Assembly: GCA_964424545.1 (NCBI GenBank)
Contig: CAYRJN010000022.1
Span: forward strand, 1-30,921
Length of the DNA: 30,921 nt
Direction: 5' to 3'
From: JAUVIB01 sp964424545
GTDB lineage: Bacteria > Calditrichota > Calditrichia > Calditrichales > Calditrichaceae
Below are positions 8,330 through 16,402 of the stretch, in pieces (positions within the stretch are counted from its first letter, which is position 1; the number at the start of each line of letters is the position of its first letter). Under the pieces are notes generated by a model. The model was not told the origin of the DNA, did not search any database, and saw only the letters and a list, made by a program, of their open reading frames with translations. The translations under genes were made by a program, and so were the position numbers.

Positions 8330-9211
8330 TTGAGTCTTGACAGGCTCTCTCGTCAACTTAAAATTCTGGAAAATAAGCGGGAGGCGCTGGCAGATTTCAA
8401 TATTGATTTTATACGAAAAAAAGATAGAAAGGGATATGTCTATTTCATCGCTAACTTAAACAGCGGAAAGGATATTAGCCGATTTATTCCGTTGGCGGCA
8501 GAAACCAGCGACTATGTTTTTTATGATCCGATGACGTGTAAAAAAGGTAGAGCTAAAATCAAAAAAGAGGGTGAAAACGTTTTGCTATGGCTGCAATTAA
8601 AACAGGGTCAGTCAATTTTTCTGTTTGCAACGGATAGCAGAGATGATGTTGCGGATTGGAAATATTCGGGGAATAAAAAACAAATCTTTTCTGTAACGGG
8701 GGATTGGAAAATTGAGTTTTTAACGGGCGGTCCCTTTTTACCGGCGTCGGTAGAATTAGATAAATTAATATCATGGACAGACTTGCCCGATTCAACCGCC
8801 TCTTACTTCTCCGGTTTGGCGTGCTATACCGTAGATTTTAATATGGTTGATTTCAACAAAGAGAACAAATATATTCTCGTTTTTGACAAAGTTAAAGAAA
8901 GCGTGCTGATCCGCTTAAACGGGAAAAATGTCGGTACGCTTTTCTCTCATCCCTTTGAAGCTGATATTTCCGGCTATTTACGAATCGGGATGAATCATTT
9001 GGAATTGGAAACGGCAAATCTAATGGCAAACAGAATCCGCTATCTTGACAAAAAAAGGATTAACTGGAAAAAGTTTTATGATATTAATTTTGTAAATATC
9101 AAATATAAAAAATTTGATGCCTCAAAATGGCGGCCCGTCGAATCGGGCATTATCGGTAATGTATCCATTGTGAGTTATAAAATCGATAAAGAACACAGCG
9201 CGGCAAATTGA
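8330..9211 (+). CDS. GH106-type rhamnosidase, C-terminal beta-sandwich part, separated by TAG
   Basis: This stretch continues the frame of the upstream GH106 fragment (both start positions have the same remainder modulo 3). The open frame actually begins right after the amber codon at 8258; 8330 is only the first possible TTG start, so independent translation is doubtful even though a chance AAGGAG lies upstream. The product of up to 318 residues matches the C-terminal part of GH106 proteins: GDWKIEFLTGGP, then SWTDLPDSTASYFSGLACY, LNGKNVGTLFSHPFEADISGYL, ANLMANRIRYLDKKRINWKKF and the closing FDASKWRPVESGIIGNV. This is a galactose-binding-like jelly-roll arrangement that packs on the catalytic domain. 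No internal frameshift or second stop is seen, so any damage to the gene is confined to one codon. Confidence 0.75.
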   Translation: MSLDRLSRQLKILENKREALADFNIDFIRKKDRKGYVYFIANLNSGKDISRFIPLAAETSDYVFYDPMTCKKGRAKIKKEGENVLLWLQLKQGQSIFLFATDSRDDVADWKYSGNKKQIFSVTGDWKIEFLTGGPFLPASVELDKLISWTDLPDSTASYFSGLACYTVDFNMVDFNKENKYILVFDKVKESVLIRLNGKNVGTLFSHPFEADISGYLRIGMNHLELETANLMANRIRYLDKKRINWKKFYDINFVNIKYKKFDASKWRPVESGIIGNVSIVSYKIDKEHSAAN

Positions 9212-9299
9212 TTAATAAAAAGAGAAACGCTCGTTATGAAAATGTCCGACCTATATTGTGGTTTTTTTTTGAAATTCCCGACCAATAAAGGAGAAAAAT

Positions 9300-9720
9300 T
9301 TGAAAACTATTTTTGTTTTAATCATTATCGCTTTGGCGTTCTCATGCACCTTTTCAAAAAGAACGGAAGTTAACATTCGGAAACCATAAATGGGCTTCGC
9401 CTGATGAATTTGAGAGGATTAAAAAGAACTATACACAGCAAATATTTCGCAAATTTAATAGTCTGTCAAGCGGGCACGGCGGATCCGATTTGAAAATCGA
9501 TTGGCGTCTTATCGATTGCCTGCATAACGCGTTGCCGCTTGATCAGGATGTCTATGATGCCGCTTCATGGAGCGCTGTTTTGCCCTTAACGGAATGGTCG
9601 GTTTTGAATAACTCCAATTCCATAAAGATCCCGGATTTTACGGCGGGATCATGGAAAAGCAATAAACGAAATATGGATATTAATTTAGAACGGGACGGCA
9701 ATACCAAAATTATATTTTAA
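9300..9720 (+). pseudogene. Collapsed remnant of an exported Gfo/Idh/MocA (GH109-like) protein
   Basis: A good ribosome site (AAAGGAGAAAAAT) precedes TTG at 9300, which opens a lipoprotein signal (KTIFVLIIIALAFSC) that stops at TAA 9387-9389 after 29 residues. In another frame, from about 9358 to 9720, lies the C-terminal end of a Gfo/Idh/MocA-type protein of the GH109-like kind: SGHGGSDLKIDWRLIDCLHN, LPLDQDVYDAASWSAVLPL, TEWSVLNNSNSIKIPDFTAG. The nucleotide-binding Rossmann half and the EKP motif, roughly 300 residues, are absent. The simplest reading is a large internal deletion plus frameshift that joined the export signal to the tail. The fragment from ATG 9490 (76 residues) could in principle be translated but would have no cofactor site. 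It follows the amber-interrupted GH106 gene by 88 bases and ends 16 bases before the convergent mqnA gene. A mis-assembled join is the alternative. Confidence 0.75.
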
Positions 9721-9736
9721 GTTTATTGTCCGTCGG

Positions 9737-10588
9737 CTATTCTTCATAAAAATGAAGTTCGGGAATATTGTCAAAGATTCCAAGGTAAAAAGCGTATTGA
9801 TAAAATTCCTGTAAAGCCTCTTTCTCCTCATCTTTTAAATCAAGAGCAAAGACTTCCTTGTAAAATGCGCCGTTTATTATTTTCGGCAGATTCTTTTCGG
9901 AGCAAAATTGCTTGATGATGGTTTCAAGGTGATACTCGCCATGCACTTTTGCCTGATTAATGCGGGCTATGTCGCCGGCATCAAATCCCAGCTCGTGTCC
10001 CGCCCAAATAGAAATAACAAAAGGTAAACCGCTCAAATCGTACCATTCTTCGCAAATATCAATATGGGTCGGATACTTTTTAAGTTGTTTCAAGGCGTTT
10101 TCGCCAACCAATAAAGCGGCGTCGTTATTCTTTAGCATCTCTTCGATTTGAGGTTCCATTTGATTTATCTGGGGTTCGATTTCGTATTTTTCCTGCAGGA
10201 CGATACGCAATAAGGCGGTTTCGTTGACGGCATGTCGATCCACGGCAATATTTTTTAGGACGTTGACGCCCTCCTTCATAAAGAGTGTCGCCCAATAACT
10301 CTCTTTTTTACAAGAAATTCCGATATTCGGTGCGATTAACCAATCTCCTTTTCCCGCTTCATAATCAATGGAGGAGATTAAACCGAAATCAGCTTGTCCG
10401 TTTACCAGCATTTCCGCGCAGAGAGCCGTTTCACTGGTGTATATTTTGTAGGCGTGCTTAATATCATTGGTTAAAAAAGCGGAAACCAATGGTGCGCTGA
10501 GATAGGAGGAGCTGAAGCAAAATGTCTTATCCCCGGCAGCGCGATGGGGATCAATGGCGTTTTGGCGTAATAAATCATCTAAATTCAT
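9737..10588 (-). CDS. mqnA: MqnA-like menaquinone biosynthesis protein (chorismate dehydratase, futalosine pathway)
   Basis: This 283-residue cytoplasmic protein has the type-2 periplasmic-binding-protein fold of the MqnA/MqnD family. MqnA turns chorismate into 3-enolpyruvylbenzoate, the first step of the futalosine route to menaquinone. Supporting segments are CFSSSYLSAPLVSAFL near the N terminus, ADFGLISSIDYEAG (66-79), VDRHAVNETALLRIVLQ (116-132), NNDAALLVGENALK (154-167) and EEWYDLSGLPFVISIWAG (180-197). The last matches the W..LTGLPFVFAVWA signature I associate with MqnA rather than MqnD. Length fits the family. It starts with ATG behind a weak CGGA site and lies 19 bases downstream of the outer-membrane protein gene on the same strand, so the two are probably one transcript. 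No other mqn gene is in the window. The N terminus (first about 25 residues) is less typical, so a divergent paralogue is possible. Confidence 0.72.
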   Translation of the reverse strand: MNLDDLLRQNAIDPHRAAGDKTFCFSSSYLSAPLVSAFLTNDIKHAYKIYTSETALCAEMLVNGQADFGLISSIDYEAGKGDWLIAPNIGISCKKESYWATLFMKEGVNVLKNIAVDRHAVNETALLRIVLQEKYEIEPQINQMEPQIEEMLKNNDAALLVGENALKQLKKYPTHIDICEEWYDLSGLPFVISIWAGHELGFDAGDIARINQAKVHGEYHLETIIKQFCSEKNLPKIINGAFYKEVFALDLKDEEKEALQEFYQYAFYLGIFDNIPELHFYEE

Positions 10589-10607
10589 ATTGTATCCGTT
10601 ATTTACA

Positions 10608-11195
10608 TTATTCCGTTGAAAAAAACATGGTTGCGCCTATCATCAAACCGACACCGTTAACAGGTAAAGGTTCCTCTGCCGCTGCAATTGTTCCGAATTG
10701 AAAAAAGATTTCGCTAAACAGATTGTAATACTCGGCTATTTGATATTCAAAACCGCCAAATATTTTTGGTATAAATTCCTGACTATCGAATGAAAAATAA
10801 CGTGATTCTGTTCTTGAAGACATATAACTGAGTGAAATTCCGCCGTAAAAATTGTAAGGCGTAAACCGGTTAAAAACAATAAGCATGCCAGTCGTAAAAT
10901 CCGTAAAATTATATTTGACATTATTTTCAGAAGGCAGATCGATTTTATTATAAAAAAAATCGGCTGAATAACGGGCGTGTAGTTTAACGTGTTCGCTTAA
11001 GCCCGTAACGGCGTGGCGTAAAAATAGGGAATAACCATAACCGACCTTGAATTGATTGTTCTGGGTTGCTGAAGAAGAGAATCCGGGATAATTAATACCT
11101 CCGGCCGTCCCCATACCGGTTTGCGCCTTTGCACTTAGGCCGCTTAAAAGCACGAACAAAAACAGATATAAAAAAAATTTAATCGGTAAACTCAT
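10608..11195 (-). CDS. Small outer-membrane beta-barrel protein
   Basis: This 195-residue protein has a clear signal peptide (FFLYLFLFVLLSGLSAKAQ) followed by alternating hydrophobic/polar strands rich in aromatic residues, for example FKVGYGYSLFLRHAV, HARYSADFFYN, NFYGGISLSYMSS, KIFGGFEYQIAEYYNLFSEIFFQFG and a final strand GVGLMIGATMFF ending near the C terminus. This pattern suits an OmpX/OmpW-like eight-strand outer-membrane barrel. I chose the ATG at 11195; a TTG four codons upstream (11207) is also open, and neither has a strong ribosome site. The function is unknown: structural, adhesion or a small pore. It is followed at 19 bases by mqnA on the same strand and is divergent from the GH92 gene, so the roughly 150 bases between them should hold promoters for both directions. 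Confidence 0.7.
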   Translation of the reverse strand: MSLPIKFFLYLFLFVLLSGLSAKAQTGMGTAGGINYPGFSSSATQNNQFKVGYGYSLFLRHAVTGLSEHVKLHARYSADFFYNKIDLPSENNVKYNFTDFTTGMLIVFNRFTPYNFYGGISLSYMSSRTESRYFSFDSQEFIPKIFGGFEYQIAEYYNLFSEIFFQFGTIAAAEEPLPVNGVGLMIGATMFFSTE

Positions 11196-11345
11196 ACGGA
11201 AATCCAAAATATTGATTGAATTGATGTGAAGTTAAACAGTGACCCAAATAAAAGCAATTTTTCTAAATTGAAAGTTATGAAAATTTTCATTAATTTATAT
11301 ATTTTATCGCGCCGTATACATTTGCTAAAATCGGAGAATGGCAAA

Positions 11346-13658
11346 ATGATGGAACCTGTAGGTAAAATCTTGATGTATATATTCTTTGTACATTTTATCT
11401 ATAATATTTTTTTGTATGAAGAACCGAATCAAATGCAAACGGCAATAAGGCCGATTGGAAAGGCGCGCTATGTCAATATGTTTTCCGGCACCGGCGGCAT
11501 TCCATGGATGTGCGCACAAAATTTTCCTGGCGTATCCATGCCCTATGGGATGGTGCGCTTAAGTCCCGAAACAATCTCTTCCGTTTTTAATTTGCGCGCC
11601 ATAAATACATCGGGCTATTATTATTATGACAATCGGATTCTCGGATTTAGTCATACGCGACTTGCCGGAACCGGCGCCACGGACGGTGGACATTTTCTTG
11701 TAACGCCTGCCGTCGAGCCGCTGCCGCATACAATATACAGCGAAGGACAACAGATATTATACCGGCATGAAGAAGAGAGCGCTTTTCCAGGTTATTATGC
11801 AGTCCGTTTGCCGAAATTACATGTTCTTGCGGAACTAACAGCCACGGAGCGGGTAGGCGTTCATCGCTATACCTTCTCAATTTATACAAAACCTCATATT
11901 TTGATTAATGTCAGCAATCATCTCGGAAGTTCCGAGGAATATAAAAGCAAAGACGGGCAAGTCTTTTTTGATTCGACAACGGGGGAAATAAGCGGTTCCA
12001 TACGCACTTTCGGTACTTTTGCCAGACGTTATGGGGGGATTCGCGTTTATTTTGCGGCGCAATTTACTCAACCCTTCGTAAAAGCGGCTCTTTGGAAAAA
12101 CGGCAGGATATATGCCGATTCGGCTGCGCTGCACGGCGACGAAGTGGGAATTGATGTCGCTTTTCCCCGAGGCAATCCAGAACGCAGTATCGAGTTGCGT
12201 TTGGCCGTCTCTTACGTCAGTATTAACAACGCGCGGCAAAATCTGATTTCCGAAACACAAGGACGCTCATTTGAAGAAATAGCGGCAAGAGCGCAAGAGA
12301 TATGGAATAAAAAACTTTCGCTAATAGATATTCAAGAAAGTTCTGAGAAGAAAAAAAGACTTTTTTATACGGCTTTATATCGAACAATGCAGATGCCCAC
12401 AATTTTTAATGACGTTAGCGGCGACTATCTCGGTTTTGATAATAAGATACATAAAGCAGTGGGATTTACCTATTACACCGATTTATCGTTATGGGATACT
12501 TTTCGCACTTTGCATCCCCTATTTAATATAATTCAAGCAAAGGAGCAGCGCGATATGCTTGTTTCGCTCGTTAAGATGGCTGAGCAAGGGGGATGGCTGC
12601 CTCGTTGGCCCTCCGGCAACGGCTATACGGGTTCTATGCTGGGAAGTCCCGCTGATATGGTCATTACCGAATCCTATTTGAAAGGAATACGCAATTTTGA
12701 TGTAAAAACTGCCTACCGGTCAATGAAAAAAACGGCCTTAGCGGCAACCCCGCGCGGGGCAGCGTATTCAGGAAGGAGAGGGGTTGAGGATTATTTGCGA
12801 TACGGCTATATTCCTACAGATAAAAGCGAACGGGCGGTTTCGCGCACATTGGAATATGCATACGCCGATTATTCCATATACCTGCTGGCCAAAGCTTTGG
12901 GAGATACAAACGATGCGCGTTTATTTTATGATCATTCGCAGTATTATCGTAATGTTTGGAATCCCAAAACGCAGTATTTTCAACCGCGTTATGTGGACGG
13001 TTCTTTTTTTAAAGAATTCGATCCGCTGAAAATAACCTATTTTGATTTTGACGGAAAATATACTAAGGATTATGTGGAAGGCAGTCCCTTGCAGTGGCGA
13101 TGGGCTGTTCCGTTCGACAGCGAGGGCTTTATTTTATTATTTAAAAGTAAAACTTATCTTGTCAATGAACTGAATACGTTTTTTGCAAAATCTTACGATA
13201 AAATCGGCTGGTGGAATCCAGGCCCCTATTATTGGCATGGCAACGAACCCGATTTGTATACCGCCTACCTTTTTAATGACGCAGGGCGACCCGATTTAAC
13301 GCAAAAATGGGTGCGCTGGATATTAAAAACAAAATATGCCGATAACGAAACGGGACTAGACGGGAATGACGATAGCGGAACGCTTTCCGCTTGGTATGTA
13401 TTTAGCGCTTTGGGATTCTATCCCATTGCGGGTACGGATAGTTATGAAATCGGCTCGCCGCTATTTAAGCAAGCTGTTATTACTATGGGTAATAAAAAAT
13501 TAAGAGTAACGGCCGAAAATTACGATTCCGATAATATCTATGTTGAAAACGTTTTCATTAACAGCAAACGTTTAAAAAAATACCGATTTAAGCATGATTG
13601 TATTGCAAACGGCGGAATTATTACGTTTAAAATGCGCGCATCTCCACTCGTCCGGTAA
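11346..13658 (+). CDS. GH92 family alpha-mannosidase, membrane-anchored
   Basis: GH92 enzymes are calcium-dependent exo-alpha-mannosidases acting on mannans and N-glycans outside the cytoplasm. The protein (770 residues from this start) shows the family landmarks in order: NMFSGTGGIPWMCAQNFPG, PYGMVRLSPET, GFSHTRLAGTGATDGG, YYTDLSLWDTFRTLHPL, GSPADMVITESYLKGI, YWHGNEPDLYTAYLFNDAG, DGNDDSGTLSAWYVFSALGF and YEIGSPLF. The Glu of HGNEPD and the Asp residues of GNDDSG sit where the catalytic acid and base are placed in characterised GH92 enzymes. The frame is open back to a GTG at 11226, but the ATG at 11346 has a GGAG site nine bases upstream. It gives an N terminus with one hydrophobic helix (KILMYIFFVHFIYNIFLY), more like a membrane anchor or uncleaved signal than a lipoprotein signal. 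ATG 11277 is the other option. The gene appears monocistronic and is divergent from the small outer-membrane protein gene. Confidence 0.9.
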   Translation: MMEPVGKILMYIFFVHFIYNIFLYEEPNQMQTAIRPIGKARYVNMFSGTGGIPWMCAQNFPGVSMPYGMVRLSPETISSVFNLRAINTSGYYYYDNRILGFSHTRLAGTGATDGGHFLVTPAVEPLPHTIYSEGQQILYRHEEESAFPGYYAVRLPKLHVLAELTATERVGVHRYTFSIYTKPHILINVSNHLGSSEEYKSKDGQVFFDSTTGEISGSIRTFGTFARRYGGIRVYFAAQFTQPFVKAALWKNGRIYADSAALHGDEVGIDVAFPRGNPERSIELRLAVSYVSINNARQNLISETQGRSFEEIAARAQEIWNKKLSLIDIQESSEKKKRLFYTALYRTMQMPTIFNDVSGDYLGFDNKIHKAVGFTYYTDLSLWDTFRTLHPLFNIIQAKEQRDMLVSLVKMAEQGGWLPRWPSGNGYTGSMLGSPADMVITESYLKGIRNFDVKTAYRSMKKTALAATPRGAAYSGRRGVEDYLRYGYIPTDKSERAVSRTLEYAYADYSIYLLAKALGDTNDARLFYDHSQYYRNVWNPKTQYFQPRYVDGSFFKEFDPLKITYFDFDGKYTKDYVEGSPLQWRWAVPFDSEGFILLFKSKTYLVNELNTFFAKSYDKIGWWNPGPYYWHGNEPDLYTAYLFNDAGRPDLTQKWVRWILKTKYADNETGLDGNDDSGTLSAWYVFSALGFYPIAGTDSYEIGSPLFKQAVITMGNKKLRVTAENYDSDNIYVENVFINSKRLKKYRFKHDCIANGGIITFKMRASPLVR

Positions 13659-13855
13659 AACGGTTACAAAATCTTTTTAATATTTGCTGCATTTATGATA
13701 TTCTCGTAATTTTTGCGACCCGCATGCGAATTAAACAAAAAAGTGTATGGTCATCAAATTTATTGGACTATTTTATTGTATCGGAATTCCAAAGTTTACG
13801 CTTATTTCATCTATTTTGCAAAACTATGTTCTTTTGATTAAAAAGGCGCTTAAAA

Positions 13856-14467
13856 ATGAGAACAAAATTAAAACGTTATTTTCTATCGGGCATTTTTATT
13901 GTAGTTCCGGTTATTATCACTTTCTGGGTGCTAAAAGGGCTGTTCATTTTCTTTGATGAGTTGATTAAGCCGTATCTTGAGCCGCAAATAGGTTTTTGGG
14001 TATCGGGTCTTGGTATAATAATCACCTTTTCTTTAATTTTATTGGTGGGCATTGCCGCCAGAAATATTGTGTTCCGCAATACGCTGCTTCTCGGCGAGAA
14101 AATTTTGTATAAGCTTCCTATTGTTAAAGTCGTTTACTCATCGGTTAAACAAATTATGGAAACCTTTTCCGGCGGCGATCATCCTTTTCAACGGGTTGTT
14201 TTGCTTGAATATCCGAAAGAGGGTGTATGGTCGGTGGGGTTTGTTAACGGCGAAACGACTATCCCCGGAGATAAGGTTAAAAAATTAAATGTTTTAATTT
14301 TAGCGGCAATCAATCCTACATCCGGATTTTTTATTATGGTCGAGGAAAACAAGACAATTCCTTTGGATATTAAAGTGGAAGACGGTATAAAATGGGTCGT
14401 TTCCGGAGGAATAGTTACGCCGGATGGTATTGATAATATCGATTCAAAATCAATTGCAGATGAATAA
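13856..14467 (+). CDS. DUF502 family inner-membrane protein
   Basis: This 203-residue protein matches the DUF502 family in length and pattern. It has two transmembrane helices near the N terminus (about 10-33, LSGIFIVVPVIITFWVLKGLF, and 48-68, WVSGLGIIITFSLILLVGIAA), then the family segment LPIVKVVYSSVKQIMETFSG (87-106), FQRVVLLEYPKEGVWSVGFVNG, and a soluble beta-rich end with NPTSGFFIMVEE and GIKWVVSGGIVTPD. The biochemical role of the family is unknown; it is widespread in bacteria and plants. The ATG at 13856 is preceded by AAAAAGG about ten bases upstream. It stands alone, 197 bases after the GH92 gene and 339 bases before the next one, so no functional link can be read from context. Confidence 0.87.
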   Translation: MRTKLKRYFLSGIFIVVPVIITFWVLKGLFIFFDELIKPYLEPQIGFWVSGLGIIITFSLILLVGIAARNIVFRNTLLLGEKILYKLPIVKVVYSSVKQIMETFSGGDHPFQRVVLLEYPKEGVWSVGFVNGETTIPGDKVKKLNVLILAAINPTSGFFIMVEENKTIPLDIKVEDGIKWVVSGGIVTPDGIDNIDSKSIADE

Positions 14468-14806
14468 AAATAAGGCGTATAAAAGGACTGGAATTTAAAA
14501 AAAGTCATAACAAACATTAATGGTCTTAAATGAGGCAATGGGGAGCGAGGATAAAGAGTGTCGTTTCAGCGTCGTCTTTACGCCAAGAACATACGTCTAA
14601 CAATTACAAAAACTGCAATGAAATGCAACAATATTTTCGTTTTATCCGATAAACGATGACCTCACGCACAGTGCTTTCAATCTTATGTGTTATATTTTAC
14701 GAAAAAAGATAGCCTGTATTGTTTTGTAACTTATTAATATTTTTTATGTTAAAAGAGTGATCGGAAAGTTTCTAACGGAATTGAATATAAATTATACGGA
14801 TAAAAT
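14468..14806 (+). other. Non-coding interval with no recognised element
   Basis: AT-rich spacer between the DUF502 gene and the GGDEF-like gene. I see no convincing reading frame, tRNA, repeat or strong hairpin. It probably holds the promoter of the downstream gene, but I cannot point to a reliable box. Confidence 0.5.
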
Positions 14807-16081
14807 ATGTCAGCTTCCAGATTATTATTTTACGTAACCGGTGCCTTGATATTGGTTCTTCTTCCTGTTATATATGGTATTATTTATCCATTATTTCCGG
14901 CTTATACACAATTTAAAACCGGCTATGATATTATATCATATATTCCTTATTTTTTGATGTTTATGGGGCTTTTGATAGCTGTCAAAATCGAAGATTCGCG
15001 CGCATTTTGGAATACTTTTGTATTTTTAGTCATATATATTGTTTTAATAAATTTCCAATATTTTCAATTTGGCGATTTACAACTTTCGGATATTGCACAA
15101 TCTTTTTCGGTTTTTCTTCCTATAACAATAATTTTTATTACTTTTTTTTCAGAAAAAAAATACTCCGTTAAAGGATTGATAAGTCAATTTTTTATTGTGG
15201 CCGGGGTATTCTTTTTAAGCTTTATTCTTCCTATTCATTTCAAAACGTTTTTTGATATTGTTTTTTCTTCGCATATTTTTATAAACCATTCGCATTGGCA
15301 GCTTCCTGATTATATTTGGTTCCTTTTAATCATTATGATTTCGGTTTTATATTTGAAAATCAATAAAAATACTCTTCCCCTGTTAATTACTCTTACGGTT
15401 TTGGTGTTTTTACTGTTCCAATGTTTTAATCTGTCGGCCATTGTTAATGCCCCTACGCATAAAGTCAAATTATATATAATATTGCTTTATATCAATATGG
15501 GCTTTTTCCCATTATATTATATGCTCTTCTCATATAATAAAAAAGAATATTTTGATCCGCTGACCGGATTGAGAAATGAAAAATATTTGCGGAAAGTATT
15601 TAGAAAATTTAATAGTGAATTATCTTTGGCAATTATTGAGATCGATCAATCGGAGCTCTTTTTGGATAAATACGGCAAGGAAGAATGGTCGAATTTATTG
15701 CGTTTTCTATCCTCCCATTTGACGGCTGAAAGTGATGGGGAGGCTTTTCGTTTGGATGATAGCAAATTCGCATTAATTTATGAGAAAACAAGCGCTTCGG
15801 ATGTCTTATGGCAATTGAATAGTATCCGTGAGAAGCTATCGCATAAAAAATTCATTATACGTCAACATCCTCAAAAGCGTAAAATATCGGGGATTTCCGA
15901 ACGGGGTAAATTAGAAACGGCGCCCAACGATACAGTTGTTACAATAAGTGTTGGAATCGCTCATAAAAGCGATGTGATCAATACTTATGAATCGCTCATA
16001 AAAGAGGCTCTTTTTGCCTTGAAATCGGCGAAATCAAAAGGCGGCAATCGCTGCATTCGCACCGAAGATATTACCTATTAG
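14807..16081 (+). CDS. Eight-helix membrane protein with degenerate GGDEF domain
   Basis: This 424-residue protein has about eight transmembrane helices within residues 7-240, in a 7TM/MASE-like sensory arrangement, followed by a GGDEF-type domain from about 248. The domain opens with the canonical FDPLTGLRN (249-257) and keeps IEID (277-280), ISVGIA (380-385) and SAKSKGGNR (407-415). The active loop that should read GG(D/E)EF is RLDDSKF (315-321), so the glycines and the catalytic acidic pair in their normal context are missing. Cyclic-di-GMP synthesis is therefore unlikely. The protein could bind GTP or c-di-GMP as a receptor, or act as a structural sensor. The N-terminal half is unusually rich in Phe, Ile and Leu and is more AT-rich than the sugar genes. 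No EAL or HD-GYP partner and no response-regulator gene is adjacent. The ATG has only a weak ACGGA upstream. Confidence 0.75.
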   Translation: MSASRLLFYVTGALILVLLPVIYGIIYPLFPAYTQFKTGYDIISYIPYFLMFMGLLIAVKIEDSRAFWNTFVFLVIYIVLINFQYFQFGDLQLSDIAQSFSVFLPITIIFITFFSEKKYSVKGLISQFFIVAGVFFLSFILPIHFKTFFDIVFSSHIFINHSHWQLPDYIWFLLIIMISVLYLKINKNTLPLLITLTVLVFLLFQCFNLSAIVNAPTHKVKLYIILLYINMGFFPLYYMLFSYNKKEYFDPLTGLRNEKYLRKVFRKFNSELSLAIIEIDQSELFLDKYGKEEWSNLLRFLSSHLTAESDGEAFRLDDSKFALIYEKTSASDVLWQLNSIREKLSHKKFIIRQHPQKRKISGISERGKLETAPNDTVVTISVGIAHKSDVINTYESLIKEALFALKSAKSKGGNRCIRTEDITY

Positions 16082-16402
16082 GATTCTTTCTTTCTTGCGG
16101 AATCATTGTGACGAATGACGAGCGGATGATTTTTCATAATCAATTTCTTAACTATGTTTGAATTTTTATTTGTATTATTTCCCCCTGCTCTAAACTTGTA
16201 AAGCCGTTTTTCAAGACCAATTCTTGCAAAAATAGTATTACCATATTTAGCTAAAAGCGCCTTCTTCTAAAAGTATCAACGAATTCCTTTTACAAAGTAA
16301 AAGAACGAAAGAAGGTTATTACGATGGCTTTAAAAATATAATTCTGTGACGTTTAATACATTTTTTACCTAATTATTTTGTATATTTAACCGAATATAAA
16401 TT
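16082..16402 (+). other. Non-coding AT-rich interval
   Basis: Spacer of about 320 bases before the orphan sorting domain. I looked for the rest of a secreted gene upstream of 16403 and found none: all frames contain frequent stops, including TAA at 16397-16399 directly upstream in the same frame, and no NPFNP-type motif. Confidence 0.5.

Noticed and set aside
8330..9211. The C-terminal GH106 stretch considered as an independent carbohydrate-binding gene with a TTG start
   Set aside because: The frame is continuous with the upstream GH106 gene through a single TAG and completes its family architecture, so a split gene is the simpler reading.
9742..9757. Perfect hairpin CTTCAT-AAAA-ATGAAG at the convergent ends of the oxidoreductase remnant and mqnA, considered as a bidirectional terminator
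   Set aside because: It lies inside the last codons of mqnA and is not followed by a T tract on either strand.
13747..13956. 69-codon frame upstream of and overlapping the DUF502 gene
   Set aside because: It is a shadow of the DUF502 gene in another frame plus AT-rich leader; no family resemblance.
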